Origin: Methylobacterium fujisawaense | GTDB taxonomy: Bacteria > Pseudomonadota > Alphaproteobacteria > Rhizobiales > Beijerinckiaceae | DNA length: 64,000 nt | Direction: 5' to 3' | Assembly (NCBI RefSeq): GCF_014138435.1 | Contig: NZ_JACJIM010000006.1 | Location: 1-64,000, forward strand | Shown here: positions 17,685 to 27,559 of the stretch, one piece after another | Layout: the number at the start of each line of letters is the position of its first letter | Position numbering within the stretch: the stretch's first letter is position 1 | Notes under the pieces: generated by a model | The model's database searches: none | What the model saw: only the letters and a program-made list of their open reading frames with translations | Told to the model about the DNA's origin: nothing | Made by a program: the position numbers and the translations under genes

Positions 17685-18494
17685 CTAGCGCGCCGGCCGC
17701 CGGCCCTGGGCCGGTCCGCGCGGTCCGGCGCCGCCCGCCGGCCGGCCCTCGCTCCGGCCCTCACCCCGAGCCTCGCCCCGAGTCTCGCCCCGAGTCTCGC
17801 CCCGAGTCTCGGCCTGCCCCTCGGTCCGGGTCCCGAGCCAGACCACGTGCTTCGGGCCGCTGCCCCGGCCGCTCGCGTGGACGCGCTGCTCGTCGACCGC
17901 GAAGCCGGAGCGCTGCAGGCGGCTCTTGAACTTCCGGTCCGGGGCGCCCGACCAGACGCCCAGGATGCCGCCCGGCCGCAGGGCCCAGCGGGCGCGCTTC
18001 AGGCCCCAATTGTCGTAGAGCCGGTCGTTCGACTTGCGCATCAGCCCCTCCGGGCCGTTGTCGACGTCGAGCAGGATCGCGTCGTAGCGCGCCGGGCCGG
18101 CCTGGATCAGGCGGTTGACGTCGGCCTCCTGCAGGTCGACCCGCGGATCGTCCAGGCAGCCGGCGAAGACGTGGGCGAGCGGCCCCCGGGCCCAGGCGAC
18201 CACGGCGGGCACCAGCTCGGCCACCACCACCTGTGCCTCCGGCCCGAGGCCTTCGAGCGCCGCCCGCAGGGTGAAGCCCATGCCGAGGCCGCCGATCAGG
18301 ATCCGGGCCCGGGGCCGGTCCTGGAGCCGCGCGCAGGTCATCGCCGCGAGCGCCACCTCGGAACCGCTGCGCCGGTTGTTCATGAGCTCGATCGTGTCGG
18401 CCATGATGGCGAATTCGTCGCCGCGCCGCATCAGGCGCAGGTCGGTGCCGCCCCCGGGCACGGATCCGGTATCGAGATGAACCCAGGGTATCAC
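17685..18494 (-). CDS. Spermidine-synthase-like protein
   Basis: A 269-residue protein of the spermidine synthase / SAM-dependent methyltransferase fold. The core (about 1-225) carries ILIGGLGMGFTLRAAL, a glycine-rich nucleotide-binding loop, then VVVAELVPAVV, and YDAILLDVDNGPEGL, matching SpeE-like proteins, but I see no proof of polyamine activity. I use the GTG at 18494 (start IPWVHLDTG); upstream frame is Arg-rich. The C-terminal 40 residues are an Arg-Gly-Glu-Thr tail encoded by four 12-bp repeats, likely disordered. It stands alone, divergent from the 83-residue gene. Confidence 0.72.
   Translation of the reverse strand: MIPWVHLDTGSVPGGGTDLRLMRRGDEFAIMADTIELMNNRRSGSEVALAAMTCARLQDRPRARILIGGLGMGFTLRAALEGLGPEAQVVVAELVPAVVAWARGPLAHVFAGCLDDPRVDLQEADVNRLIQAGPARYDAILLDVDNGPEGLMRKSNDRLYDNWGLKRARWALRPGGILGVWSGAPDRKFKSRLQRSGFAVDEQRVHASGRGSGPKHVVWLGTRTEGQAETRGETRGETRGEARGEGRSEGRPAGGAGPRGPAQGRRPAR
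17764..17811. repeat. Four 12-bp tandem repeats
   Basis: Four contiguous copies of CCCCGAGTCTCG (the first with one change), inside the 3' end of the spermidine-synthase-like gene. In frame on the minus strand they add the tetrapeptide Glu-Thr-Arg-Gly per unit, so unit-number changes would keep the frame. Confidence 0.9.
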
Positions 18495-18650
18495 GCACAC
18501 GTCCTCGGCTTGCCGGCGCCCGTCCCGTACGGGCGGCGGAGGGATCGCGGCAGGAGCAAGGCGGCGCCCGGACCCGGCAGTGCGCGTCGCGCAACCCCCT
18601 GCCCGGCGACGCACCTTGCCGCGACCGATTCCGGCGGCGTATCAGCACCT

Positions 18651-18902
18651 ATGGCCAAACGCATCAAGTCGAGACCCCAGGAGCGGGGCTCCGTTCTGTT
18701 CGATATCGTCTTCACGGACGGTTCACGGGCCTCGAACCGGCGTGTGCCGGCCGAGATCCTCGGCGGCCTGGACGGCGACGAGCCGGCCCGGCAGCTCATC
18801 GCCGAGCAGGAGGAAGAGATCGCCCGCAAGGCCGGACGGCCGGGCCGCGCGATCGAGAGCCTGACGCGCTCGCCCGTCGTCAAGCCGAAGCCGGTCGTCT
18901 GA
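18651..18902 (+). CDS. Small basic hypothetical protein
   Basis: An 83-residue protein starting MAKRIKSRPQERGSVLFDIV, with SNRRVPAEILGGLDGDEPA in the middle and a helical EQEEEIARKAG segment. No family recognised. Balanced composition and a clean ATG make it credible. It is divergent from the spermidine-synthase-like gene and convergent with the SRPBCC gene (9-bp gap). Confidence 0.65.
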   Translation: MAKRIKSRPQERGSVLFDIVFTDGSRASNRRVPAEILGGLDGDEPARQLIAEQEEEIARKAGRPGRAIESLTRSPVVKPKPVV

Positions 18903-18911
18903 CCGGAGCGG

Positions 18912-19367
18912 TCAGGCGCTCTCGGCCAGCCGGCGCAGGACCTCGTCGCGCAGGGCCTCGTTCATCGCCGCGAACCGGGTCTGCAGGCGCGTCCGCAGCC
19001 ACGGGACCAGGGCGGGGGCGAGCAGGCCTGCGACGGCCACCGCCTGGACGAGGCGGACCCCGTCGGCGGTCTCGAGGATCCGGACCTCGTGCTCGCCGAC
19101 GAGCAGGGGCGGCATCGTGAGGCCGCCGCGCCACGCGAGGCGCCGACCGGGCTCCCAGCCGGTCACCGTCACCTGGCGCGTCCGGTAGGCGCGGCCGTTC
19201 AGGGTCCGCTCCAGCCGCCAGCGCGCGCCCTCGCGCAGGCGGCCCGCCGCCTTGCGGATATACGGGTTCCACGCCGGGTAGGAATCCAGATCCGTCAGCA
19301 CGGACCAGACCAGTCCGGCCCGCGCGGGGATCGCGATCTCCGTGCTGCTGATCCGAACGCCCGTCAT
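18912..19367 (-). CDS. SRPBCC-family ligand-binding protein
   Basis: A 151-residue protein of the START/Bet v1-like (polyketide cyclase/SRPBCC) superfamily, with the typical opening IAIPARAGLVWSVLTDLDSY and PAWNPYIRKA, and a long final helix. These proteins form a deep hydrophobic pocket; the ligand is unknown. The ATG at 19367 follows an AGGGAAGG site. Confidence 0.8.
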   Translation of the reverse strand: MTGVRISSTEIAIPARAGLVWSVLTDLDSYPAWNPYIRKAAGRLREGARWRLERTLNGRAYRTRQVTVTGWEPGRRLAWRGGLTMPPLLVGEHEVRILETADGVRLVQAVAVAGLLAPALVPWLRTRLQTRFAAMNEALRDEVLRRLAESA

Positions 19368-19453
19368 GCCTTCCCTCCCGCCGCCCTCCCGCCGGCGCCC
19401 GTTCGCCCCGGCCGCTCCCGCTCTCCGAGACCGCGCGCCGCCCACCCGGCGGT

Positions 19454-19753
19454 TCAGACCGCGCCCTCGACCACTTCCAGCGCCCGCAGGATGGCGAACC
19501 CGATCCGCTCGGCCTCGGTCTCCGCGTCGGCGGGGAGCAGCGCCACGGTCTCGACCCCCCGCTCGTCCTCCGGACCGACCACGACCCGGATCACGTCGCC
19601 CTCGACCGCCGACGGGTCCCGGATCAGGCCGACCCGATGGCCGGCCCCCGTGCCGAAGACGCGCAGGGGCGCCTGGGCGGGATCGGGCTCCGGTTCCGGC
19701 GCGGGGGTGCGGGGGACGCCGAAGGCGGGGCGGATGACGTTGTCGTCGGACAT
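19454..19753 (-). CDS. Hypothetical protein
   Basis: A 99-residue acidic protein starting MSDDNVIRPAFGVPR. A Pro/Glu-rich linker (18-30) is followed by a compact domain (32-97) ending in a helix ERIGFAILRALEVVEG. No family recognised. It lies 47 bp after the hydrolase gene on the same strand and may share its transcript. Confidence 0.6.
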   Translation of the reverse strand: MSDDNVIRPAFGVPRTPAPEPEPDPAQAPLRVFGTGAGHRVGLIRDPSAVEGDVIRVVVGPEDERGVETVALLPADAETEAERIGFAILRALEVVEGAV

Positions 19754-19800
19754 GCGGAACCCAGTCTCCGTTCGTACGCGGGTGCCGGTGCGGGCGGGGC

Positions 19801-21087
19801 TCAGGCCGGCCCGGTCCGGGGGGCGGCGAGACCCGCCGTCGCGAGCACCGCGTCGGCCAGCACCTCCAGGCCGGCCCCGGCCCAGGCCGGCGTGATGCTC
19901 TCGGCCTCGTTGTGGCTGATCCCGCCGTGGCAGGGGCAGAACACCAGAGCCGCCGGCACCGCACGGGCGCAGTAGACGGCGTCGTGGTAGATCGCGGTCG
20001 GCATCCGCGTCCAGGCATGGCCCCGCGCCTCCGCCGCCGCCTGGACGCGATCCACCAGAACCGGATCGAACGGGGTCGGGGGCGCCCGCCAGAACTCCGA
20101 GACCTGGATCGTGACGCCGCGCCCGGCCGCCAGCGCGTCGGCCCGGGCGCGGATCCGCGTCCCCATCGCCTCCAGCTGCGCGGTGTCGCCGTGGCGGGTG
20201 TCGAGGCTGAACCAGACCCGGCCAGGCGTGATGTTGCGGCTCGCCGGCTCCGCCTTCAGCACGCCGACGGTGGCGCGGCCGCGCTCGCCCCCCTCGCCGA
20301 CCGCCGTCTCGGCGATGTCCTCCAGCGAGGCGATCAGCGCCGCCGCGGCCATCATCGCGTCCCGCCGGCCCGCCATGGGGCTGCCGGCATGGGCCTCCTC
20401 GCCCAGCACGGTGATCTCGTACCAGATCTGGGCGAGCGCCCGGTCGACCACCCCGATGGTGAGGCCGGCCTCCTCCAGGCGCTTGCCCTGCTCGATGTGG
20501 AGCTCGAAATAGGCGCCGATCTCCCGCAGGGCGGCGGGATCCGCCGTGCCCTGCCAGCCGATGCGCCGCAGCGCGTCGCCGAAGACGTGGCCCGCGAGGT
20601 CGCGGGTCGCCAGGATGTCGGCCTCCGGGACGATGCCCATGGCGACGCCGCTGCCGCTCATCGGCGGGGCGAAGCGCGCGCCCTCCTCGTTGCACCAGTT
20701 GATCAGCAGGAGCGGCGCCTCGGTCTCGATCCCGGCCTCGTGCAGGGCGCGCATGATCTCGAGCCCGGCCAGCACGCCGAGGGGTCCGTCGAACTTGCCC
20801 CCGGTGGGCTGGGTGTCGAGATGGCTGCCGATGGCCACGGGCTTGCGGCTCGGATCGCGCCCGGGGCGGCGGAAGATCATGGTGCCGACCCGGTCCACGG
20901 TGAGCGTCAGCCCCGCCGCCTCGCCCCAGCGTTGGAACAGGGTGCGGCCCTCGGCGTCGCGGTCGGTCAGGGCCTGCCGGTCGTTGCCGCCGTTGGGGAG
21001 CGCGCCGATCCGGGCGAGATCCATCAGGCTGTCCCAGAGCCGGACCTGCGAGAGCGGGAGGTTGATGCGGTCCACCGTGCGCTCCAT
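19801..21087 (-). CDS. Zn-dependent amidase (allantoate / N-carbamoyl-amino-acid hydrolase family)
   Basis: A 428-residue metalloenzyme of the M20 superfamily, AllC/HyuC branch. Dinuclear-metal residues are present: His89 (GSHLDT), Asp100 (GKFDGPLG), Glu134-Glu135 (NEEGARF), His197 (ELHIEQG) and a late His in GGISHNEAES. These enzymes hydrolyse the carbamoyl or ureido group of allantoate, ureidoglycine, N-carbamoyl-amino acids or beta-ureidopropionate; the sequence does not decide which. No hydantoinase or purine-catabolism gene is adjacent. Confidence 0.85.
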   Translation of the reverse strand: MERTVDRINLPLSQVRLWDSLMDLARIGALPNGGNDRQALTDRDAEGRTLFQRWGEAAGLTLTVDRVGTMIFRRPGRDPSRKPVAIGSHLDTQPTGGKFDGPLGVLAGLEIMRALHEAGIETEAPLLLINWCNEEGARFAPPMSGSGVAMGIVPEADILATRDLAGHVFGDALRRIGWQGTADPAALREIGAYFELHIEQGKRLEEAGLTIGVVDRALAQIWYEITVLGEEAHAGSPMAGRRDAMMAAAALIASLEDIAETAVGEGGERGRATVGVLKAEPASRNITPGRVWFSLDTRHGDTAQLEAMGTRIRARADALAAGRGVTIQVSEFWRAPPTPFDPVLVDRVQAAAEARGHAWTRMPTAIYHDAVYCARAVPAALVFCPCHGGISHNEAESITPAWAGAGLEVLADAVLATAGLAAPRTGPA

Positions 21088-21520
21088 GGTGCCTCTGCCG
21101 AATGCCGACCGGACGGTGCAGGTTACGGCGCACCGGCAACCCGCACCAGGGTCGGGCGACGCGTGTTCCGGCGGCCGGGCAGCGGCCGTCCCGGAGCCCG
21201 GGGCGGAGTGCGGAATTCTCTCCGATCGCGCGGTCTACCCATCATTTGTGATCGAACTTTCCGTGCCGCAGCGATGTGGATTCGGTCTTTGTGCCGCGAT
21301 GGGACGGCCGAGACCTGTCGAGAAACGCCGAGATTCGCCCTGCGCCGCATCGATGTCTTCCTCGGCCGCAATGCGACCCGAAACTCGGCGGCCGCGACGC
21401 CGCGTATGAAGCTGTCGACCGCGACGATACTGGACATCCGGCGTGCCGAGCGCATGTGGTGCGGATCAATCTGTCCATCATCGTACAATCATCGATACTA
21501 GCCAGTTCGGAGAGGATTCC
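21088..21520. other. Intergenic, no gene seen
   Basis: About 430 bases between divergent genes. The part from 21240 to 21520 is less GC-rich than its surroundings and probably contains promoters. No product could be assigned to the short open frames. Confidence 0.4.
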
Positions 21521-21938
21521 ATGATGCTGGCTTCTACGGCAGCCTCTGCCCTGCAGGCCGCCGGACTGATCGGACTCTGGGATACGGACGTCCGGGCCGG
21601 CCGGTCGGTGCTCGACACGGGCGCGGCGTCCCTTCTGGCGGGGGACCCGCGGCTCGCCGGGACGCCGCTGCCGCTCGACGCCGCCCTCGGCCGCATCCAC
21701 CCGGCGGACCGGGACTGGGTGTTCGGCCGGATCCACCATGTCCGTCGGACCGGGGGGCCGGTTTCGCTGGAGTTCCGCATCCTGACCGGGGCGGGCGAGA
21801 CCCGCTGGATCCTCAACCGCGGCTGCCTGACGCCCGACGCGGACGGCGCGCTGCGGGGACGCGGCGCCTATATCGACGTGACGGATCTCCATCCGCCGTC
21901 GGTGCGGGCCGCGGAGGGCAGCGGCGCCGCGCAGGGGG
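21521..21938 (+). pseudogene. PAS-domain protein, 3' end joined to an mfd remnant
   Basis: An ATG at 21521 with GGAGAGG before it opens a PAS_3-like domain (LIGLWDTDVRAG through WILNRGCLTPD to GRGAYIDVTD, about 120 residues), a sensor fold used in signalling proteins. After about 21886 the frame stops looking like protein and runs antisense into the mfd-like gene until 23953. The natural 3' end is therefore missing or altered; any output domain has been lost. The exact junction lies between about 21886 and 21940. Confidence 0.65.
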
Positions 21939-23947
21939 CCGACCACGAGCCGGATCGTGCCGTCGGCGAGCCCCGCCTTGACGCGCTTGGCCTCGGCCGG
22001 CGCCACGAGGCGCGAGAGCTGCGCCACCTCCACGCCGAACCGCCCGAAGCGGCGGCGCAGGGTCTCGGCATGCTGGCGGGCCAGCACGGTGGTCGGGGCG
22101 ATCAGCGCCGCCTGCCGGCCGGAGAAGATCGCGGCCGCGAGCGCCCGGAGCGCCACCTCGGTCTTGCCGAAGCCGACATCGCCGCAGACCAGCCGGTCCA
22201 TCGGCCGGCCGGAGGCGAGGTCGGCCATCAGCGCATCGACCGCAGCCGCCTGATCGGGCGTCGGCGCGAAGCCGAAGCCCGCGGCGAACCGCTCCATGTC
22301 CCGGGCCGGGGGCGACAGGACCGGCGCCTCCGTCTCCCGGCGGGCGCGGGCGGCCTCCAGCATCAGGCGGGCGGTCCGCGCCATGGTGGCCTCGGCCTCC
22401 AGGCGGCGCCGAGGCCACGTGCCGCCGTCGAGCTTGTCGAGGGTGACGGCGTCGGGCTCCGGACCGTAGCGCCAGATCCGGTCGGCCTGGGTCACCGGCA
22501 CCATCAGGATCGCGTCGCCGGAAAAGCGCAGGCGCAGGGCCTCGGAGGGCTCCTCGCCCCGGGTCGTCACCGCCTCCAGCCCCTCGAACACGCACAGGCC
22601 GTGATCCCGGTCGACGGCCACGTCGCCGGGGCGCAGGTCGACCTCGCCCATGGGCAGGATCGCCCGGGCGCCCCCCGTGACGGCGGCCTCCGGGCCGAAC
22701 AGGTCGGCGGCGGCGATCACGGTCGCGCCCTGCTCGGGCACCCGGAAGCCGGCCGCCAGCGGCGCCTCCAGGGCGAGGACGTCGCCGGGTGCCGCCTCGG
22801 CGACGTCGGCCCAGGCGTCGATCAGCCGGATCGGGCGCTCGGCGATCTTGCCCGCCTGGCGCACGAGGCGCCGGAGCGGCCGGACCGAGCCGGCGAGCAC
22901 GACGACGTCGCCGGCCTTCAGCCGCTCGCGCAGGACCTTGGCGAAGGCCGTCCCCGGCCGGCGCTCCCCGGCGAAGGTCGGCATGGCCCGGGGCTCCCCG
23001 GCCGCCTCGGTGACGGCAAGCCGGCCGTGCGCCGCCACGATGGCGCGCCACGCCTCCGGCGTCAGATAGAGGGCGGCGCCGGGCTGCCCCTGCGCGTCGC
23101 GGGCGGTCAGCCGGCCCCGCGCCTCGTCCATCTGCTCGAAGAAGGCGTCGACCCGGGCCTGCGTGCCGTCCTCGACCGCGAGGCGCGCGCCGGGCACGTA
23201 GTCCAAGAGGGTGACGAGGCGGGGGTAATAGCGGTCCAGGCGGTGCTCCTGGCCGGTGAAGGGCTCGAAGCTCTGGCCGGATCCGGGCTCCAGGATGATC
23301 TCGGTGGCGGGATCGATGACGAGTTCGTCCGCCTCGGCCACCGAGCGCTGCGAGATCGGGTCGTAGGAGCGGATCGCCGTGACGCGCCCCTCCGCGTGCT
23401 CGATCCGGCAGGGCCGCGGCGCGGCGGCGGGGAACACCTCGACGGTGCGGCCGCGGACGGCGATCTCGCCGGGCTCGTCGACCCGTTCGTCGAGGATGTA
23501 GCCGAGGCGCTTCAGGTCGGCGGTCGCGGCGGCGACGTCGAGGGGGTCGCCGACCCGCAGGGTCACGCGGGCCGAGGCCCAGGTCTCCGGCGGCGGCACG
23601 CGCTGCACGAGGGCGGGGGCGGTGGTCAGCACGAAATCCGGCAGCGCCTCCCGGTCGGTCAGCCAGCGCAGCACCGCGGCCCGGGCGCCCATCATGGCCC
23701 GCGACGGCGAGGCGTGGTCGAAGGGCAGGCAGTCCCATTCGGGATAGATCGCGACCTGCGCGTCGGGATCCAGCGCCCGGAGGGTCGCGGCGAGGTCCTC
23801 GAGGCGGCGGGCATCCCGGGCGACATGCACCACCGGACCGGGGCCCTCGGCATAGGCCAGGAGCGCCACCGCCAGGGCGCCGGTGGGCATCAGCGGCGCG
23901 TCCTCCAAGCCCTGATGGGCGCCCGCCTTCGTCCTGCGCTTGGCCAT
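21938..23947 (-). pseudogene. mfd paralogue, truncated before the DEAD-box motif
   Basis: Reads as transcription-repair coupling factor from the N-terminus: UvrB-like modules (YPEWDCLPFDHASPS), the CarD-like RNA-polymerase-binding module (VDRDHGLCVFEGLEAV), and the start of the helicase (GDVGFGKTEVALRAL, Walker A; ALIAPTTVLARQH). Similarity ends at IRLVVG, just where THAL and the DEEQ box should follow, so motifs II-VI are missing. The frame stays open to 21242 through sequence antisense to the PAS gene. About 670 residues remain from a typical 1000-1150. It cannot be an active translocase. Start at 23947 follows an AGAGGGACGGG site. Confidence 0.8.
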
Positions 23948-24277
23948 GCCTGATCCGAACCCGTCCCTCTTGAGCCGGCAACGCCGCACCGCCCCCGCGG
24001 GCTCCCGGCCGCGGCGATCCGATCCACAGCCGTGACCGCGCGGCCTCCGGTGCGGTCCGCGCCGGCACAGATCACGAAGACACCGAAGCGGGCGCCCGGA
24101 CGGGATCGCCGGCCCGGACAAGACTTGGCCGGCGCCTGTGAAACCATGTTGTCGCCGACGATCCGATGCGAATGTCGACTAATGGACTGTCGCGGAATGC
24201 TTGGGCTGGTCGCGCCGCCGGGCCCGTGAGGCAGAGTTTCATTAGGGAGGCGCGGGCGCTTACGCTATGACGGTCCC
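23948..24277. other. Divergent promoter region
   Basis: 330 bases between the mfd remnant and the kinase gene, which point away from each other. It should hold both promoters, though I cannot name convincing -35/-10 pairs. No gene is seen. Confidence 0.4.
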
Positions 24278-27130
24278 GTGTCGCAGACCGAGACAATATC
24301 CCGCCCGTCGGGTTTCGAGCCCGAGCATCCCCAGCGGCTCGCCGCCTTGCGCGCCTACGCCATCCTCGACACGCCGCCGGAGCGCGCGTTCGACGAGATC
24401 GCCGAGATGGCCGCCCAGGCCTGCGGCACGCCGATGGCCCACATCAATTTCGTCGATGCCGACCGGCAGTGGATCAAGGCTGCGTTCGGCCACCCCGCGC
24501 GGGCGATGCCGCTCGATTTCGGCTTCTGCACCGAGGCCATGCGCGAGGACGGCGTCCTCGTGCTGCCCGATCTGGCCGCGCTGCCGGACCGCGCCGCCAA
24601 TCCGCTCGTGGCCGGCGAGCCGCACCTGCGCTTCTACGCCGGCGTGCCCCTGGTGACGCCGGACGGCTGGGCCATCGGGACGCTCTGCGTCCTCGACCGC
24701 GTCCCGCGCACCCTGACCGACCAGCAGATCTTCATCCTCAAGGCGCTCGCCCGGACGGTGATGACGCAGCTGGACACCCGGAATGCCGAGGCCGCCCTGC
24801 GCCGGAACGAGGAGCGCTACCGCTCGCTGTTCACCTTCATCGATGCCGGCTTCTGCCTGGTCGAGCTGACGTTCGAAGACGGCCGGGCGGTCGATTACCG
24901 CTTCCTGGAGGCCAATCCCGCCTTCGAGCGGCAGACCGGCCTGACGGACGTGGTAGGGCGGTGGATGCGGGACATCGCCCCCGATCACGAGCAATGCTGG
25001 TTCGACCTCTACGGCCGCGTCGCCCTGACCGGCGAGCCGGTCCGCGTCGAGCAGGCCGCCAAGGCCCTCGACCGCTGGTACGACGTGCACGCCTACCGGG
25101 TCGACGGGCCGGGCCGGAACCGCGTCGCGATCCTGTTCAACGACATCACCGAGCGCCGCCGGAGCGAGATCGCACTCCGCGCCCGGGAGGCGGAACTCCG
25201 GCTGGTCGCGGACGCGATGCCGGTCCTGATCGCCTTCATCGACCGCACCCTCACCTATCGGTTCGCCAACGCCGCCTACGAGTCCTGGACCGGCTGCAGG
25301 CCCTCCGAGGTCGTCGGGCAGACCGTGCGGATGCTCATCGGTCCCGAGGCCTTCGCGATGCGGCAGGCCGCCTTCGAGCGGGTGCTGGCCGGGCAGGAGA
25401 TCCGCCGGGAATGGACCTGGACGCTCCCGAACGGCGAGACCCGCGTCGCCGACACCCGCTACCTGCCGCGCCGGGGAGCGGACGGAGGGGTCGACGGATT
25501 CTACGTCTTCGCCCACGACGTCTCGGAGCGGAAGCGGATCGAGGCGCTGCTCCAGTCCCGGGCGGAGCGCCTCGAAGCGCAGGTCGCCGCCCAGACCCGC
25601 GACCGCGACCGGGTCTGGACGCTGTCGCCGGTGCTGAAGCTCGTCGCGGACCGGGACGGGCGGGTCCAGTCGGCGAACCCGTCCTGGAGCCGGGCGCTCG
25701 GCTGGTCGGAGGCCGAGACCCTGGGCCGGGCCGCCCTCGACTTCGTGGCCGCCCCGGAGCGGGCGGCCGCGCAGGCGGCGCTGCGGCCCCTCTGCGACGA
25801 GAGCCGGGTCGAGGATGTCGAACTTTCCTGTCTGACCCGCGCCGGCGACCGGCGCCGGGTGCTCTGGACCGTCGTGCCGGAGGACGGGCTGTTCTACGGC
25901 TTCGGGCGCGACATCACCGAGCAGCGGCAGGCCGAGGAGGCCCTGCGGCAATCGCAGAAGCTGGAGGCCATCGGCCAGCTCACCGGCGGGGTGGCCCACG
26001 ACTTCAACAACCTCCTGACCATCATCCGGTCCTCCATGGAATTCCTGCGCCGGCCCGACCTCGCCGAGGAGCGCCGCCGCCGCTACGTCGACGCGGTCTC
26101 CGACACCGTGGACCGCGCGGCCAAGCTCACCGGCCAGCTCCTCGCCTTCGCCCGGCGCCAGGCGCTGAAGCCCCAGGTCTTCGACATCGGCGCGCGCCTG
26201 CGCAGCATCGCCGACATGCTCGACTCGGTTACCGGCGCGCGCATCCGCGTCATCATCGAGCTGCCGGAGACGCCCCGCTTCGTGCGCGCCGACGAGAGCC
26301 AGTTCGAGACCGCGCTGATCAACATGGCGGTCAACGCCCGCGACGCCATGCGTGGGGAAGGCAGCCTGACCCTGCGCCTGGAGGGCGAGTGCCCGATGCC
26401 GCCGATCCGCGGGCATGCCGGCGCGCCGGGGCCTTTCGTGGCCGTGCGGGTTTCCGATACCGGCGGCGGTATCCCGGACGCCGATCTGGGGCGGATCTTC
26501 GAGCCGTTCTTCACCACCAAGGAGATCGGCAAGGGCACCGGCCTCGGCCTCAGCCAGGTCATCGGCTTCGCCAAGCAGTCGGGCGGCGACATCGACGTGG
26601 CGAGCACGCTCGGGCGCGGCACGACCTTCTCGCTCTACCTGCCCCAGGTCGAGGCGCCCGCAGAGGTCGCCGAGGCCGACCGCGACCGCCGCCGGGCGGC
26701 GGAACCGCGGCGGGGCCTGTGCATCCTCGTCGTGGAGGACAATCTCGGGGTCGGCCGGTTCTGCACCCAGATCCTGGAGGATCTGGGCCATGCCCCGGTC
26801 TGGGCGAAATCCGCCGAGGAGGCGCTGGGCGAACTCGGGCGGACGCCCGACCGCTTCGACGTGGTCTTCTCCGACGTGGTCATGCCGGGGATGGGCGGCT
26901 TCGCCCTCGCCCGGCAGCTCCAGGCCGACCGTCCCGACCTGCCGGTGGTGCTGACCTCGGGCTACAGCCACATCCTGGCCACGGACGACGCCCACGGCTT
27001 CACCCTCGTGCGCAAGCCCTACTCCGCCGAGCAGCTCGCCCAGGTCCTCTACGAGACGGCGAAGCGCGGCGGGCAGCCGGCCGCCCCGGCGCCGCAGCCG
27101 GGCGGCGCTGACGGGGCGCGCGATCCTTAA
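24278..27130 (+). CDS. Hybrid sensor histidine kinase (GAF-PAS-PAS-PAS-HK-REC)
   Basis: A 950-residue cytoplasmic sensor kinase. Order: GAF (about 20-165), three PAS segments (about 175-290, 305-420, 440-555), the HisKA domain with phospho-acceptor His574 in GGVAHDFNNLL, an ATPase domain with DTGGGIPD, GKGTGLGLSQV, and a C-terminal receiver with VVEDN and phospho-acceptor Asp866 (FSDVVMPGMGG), Lys in VRKPYS. The kinase and receiver in one chain suggest phosphorelay or self-control. I take the GTG at 24278 as start. No membrane segment is seen, so the signal is probably cytosolic (redox, light or ligand). No partner regulator is adjacent. Confidence 0.88.
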   Translation: MSQTETISRPSGFEPEHPQRLAALRAYAILDTPPERAFDEIAEMAAQACGTPMAHINFVDADRQWIKAAFGHPARAMPLDFGFCTEAMREDGVLVLPDLAALPDRAANPLVAGEPHLRFYAGVPLVTPDGWAIGTLCVLDRVPRTLTDQQIFILKALARTVMTQLDTRNAEAALRRNEERYRSLFTFIDAGFCLVELTFEDGRAVDYRFLEANPAFERQTGLTDVVGRWMRDIAPDHEQCWFDLYGRVALTGEPVRVEQAAKALDRWYDVHAYRVDGPGRNRVAILFNDITERRRSEIALRAREAELRLVADAMPVLIAFIDRTLTYRFANAAYESWTGCRPSEVVGQTVRMLIGPEAFAMRQAAFERVLAGQEIRREWTWTLPNGETRVADTRYLPRRGADGGVDGFYVFAHDVSERKRIEALLQSRAERLEAQVAAQTRDRDRVWTLSPVLKLVADRDGRVQSANPSWSRALGWSEAETLGRAALDFVAAPERAAAQAALRPLCDESRVEDVELSCLTRAGDRRRVLWTVVPEDGLFYGFGRDITEQRQAEEALRQSQKLEAIGQLTGGVAHDFNNLLTIIRSSMEFLRRPDLAEERRRRYVDAVSDTVDRAAKLTGQLLAFARRQALKPQVFDIGARLRSIADMLDSVTGARIRVIIELPETPRFVRADESQFETALINMAVNARDAMRGEGSLTLRLEGECPMPPIRGHAGAPGPFVAVRVSDTGGGIPDADLGRIFEPFFTTKEIGKGTGLGLSQVIGFAKQSGGDIDVASTLGRGTTFSLYLPQVEAPAEVAEADRDRRRAAEPRRGLCILVVEDNLGVGRFCTQILEDLGHAPVWAKSAEEALGELGRTPDRFDVVFSDVVMPGMGGFALARQLQADRPDLPVVLTSGYSHILATDDAHGFTLVRKPYSAEQLAQVLYETAKRGGQPAAPAPQPGGADGARDP

Positions 27131-27231
27131 CCGCCTTCGCCCGAATTCGTCCGCGTTCTAACCTAAGCATTTTGGGCCACACCGGACTGGATGTATTGTA
27201 TTCGCCTCGACAATCGGGGCGCGAGACCGCC

Positions 27232-27537
27232 ATGCCGCTGACCGGACGCTTCTGGTTCCGCCGGACCTGGACCGGCAAGCTGATCCTGCTCGTCGAGGAG
27301 GAGCGCGGGCGCTGGTTCCGTCGCCACCTCGGCCGCAAGCTGCGCTGGCGCGATGCGCGGCTCCTCGACCTCGCCGAAGCGCCCCTGCGGAACCTGATGA
27401 CGCTGGAGCGGACCTACCGCGCCGAGTTTGGACCCGGAGACCTGCGCCGGCCGGTCGGAATCGCTCCGGTGACGGGCGCATTGCCGTTGCGACGCGGCGT
27501 TCCGGATCCAGGAACAAGACCACCTGTGTCGAGTTGA
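27232..27537 (+). CDS. Small basic hypothetical protein
   Basis: A 101-residue protein, very rich in Arg and Trp at the N-terminus (GRFWFRRTWTGKLILLVEEE), then WRDARLLDLAEAPLRNLMTLE. The last 25 residues are low-complexity. No family recognised. The first 70 residues look like a folded domain, so I consider it real. An sRNA of the suhB type follows on the same strand and may come from its 3' region. Confidence 0.55.
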   Translation: MPLTGRFWFRRTWTGKLILLVEEERGRWFRRHLGRKLRWRDARLLDLAEAPLRNLMTLERTYRAEFGPGDLRRPVGIAPVTGALPLRRGVPDPGTRPPVSS

Positions 27538-27559
27538 TGCCGGGCCAGACGGTGCCGAC

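Noticed and set aside
21443..23953. An 836-residue PAS protein
   Set aside because: Only the first 120 or so residues look like a protein; the rest is antisense to the mfd remnant.
24240..24250. Fourth CCTCCCT sRNA (minus strand)
   Set aside because: The core is present but no terminator hairpin or T-tract follows.
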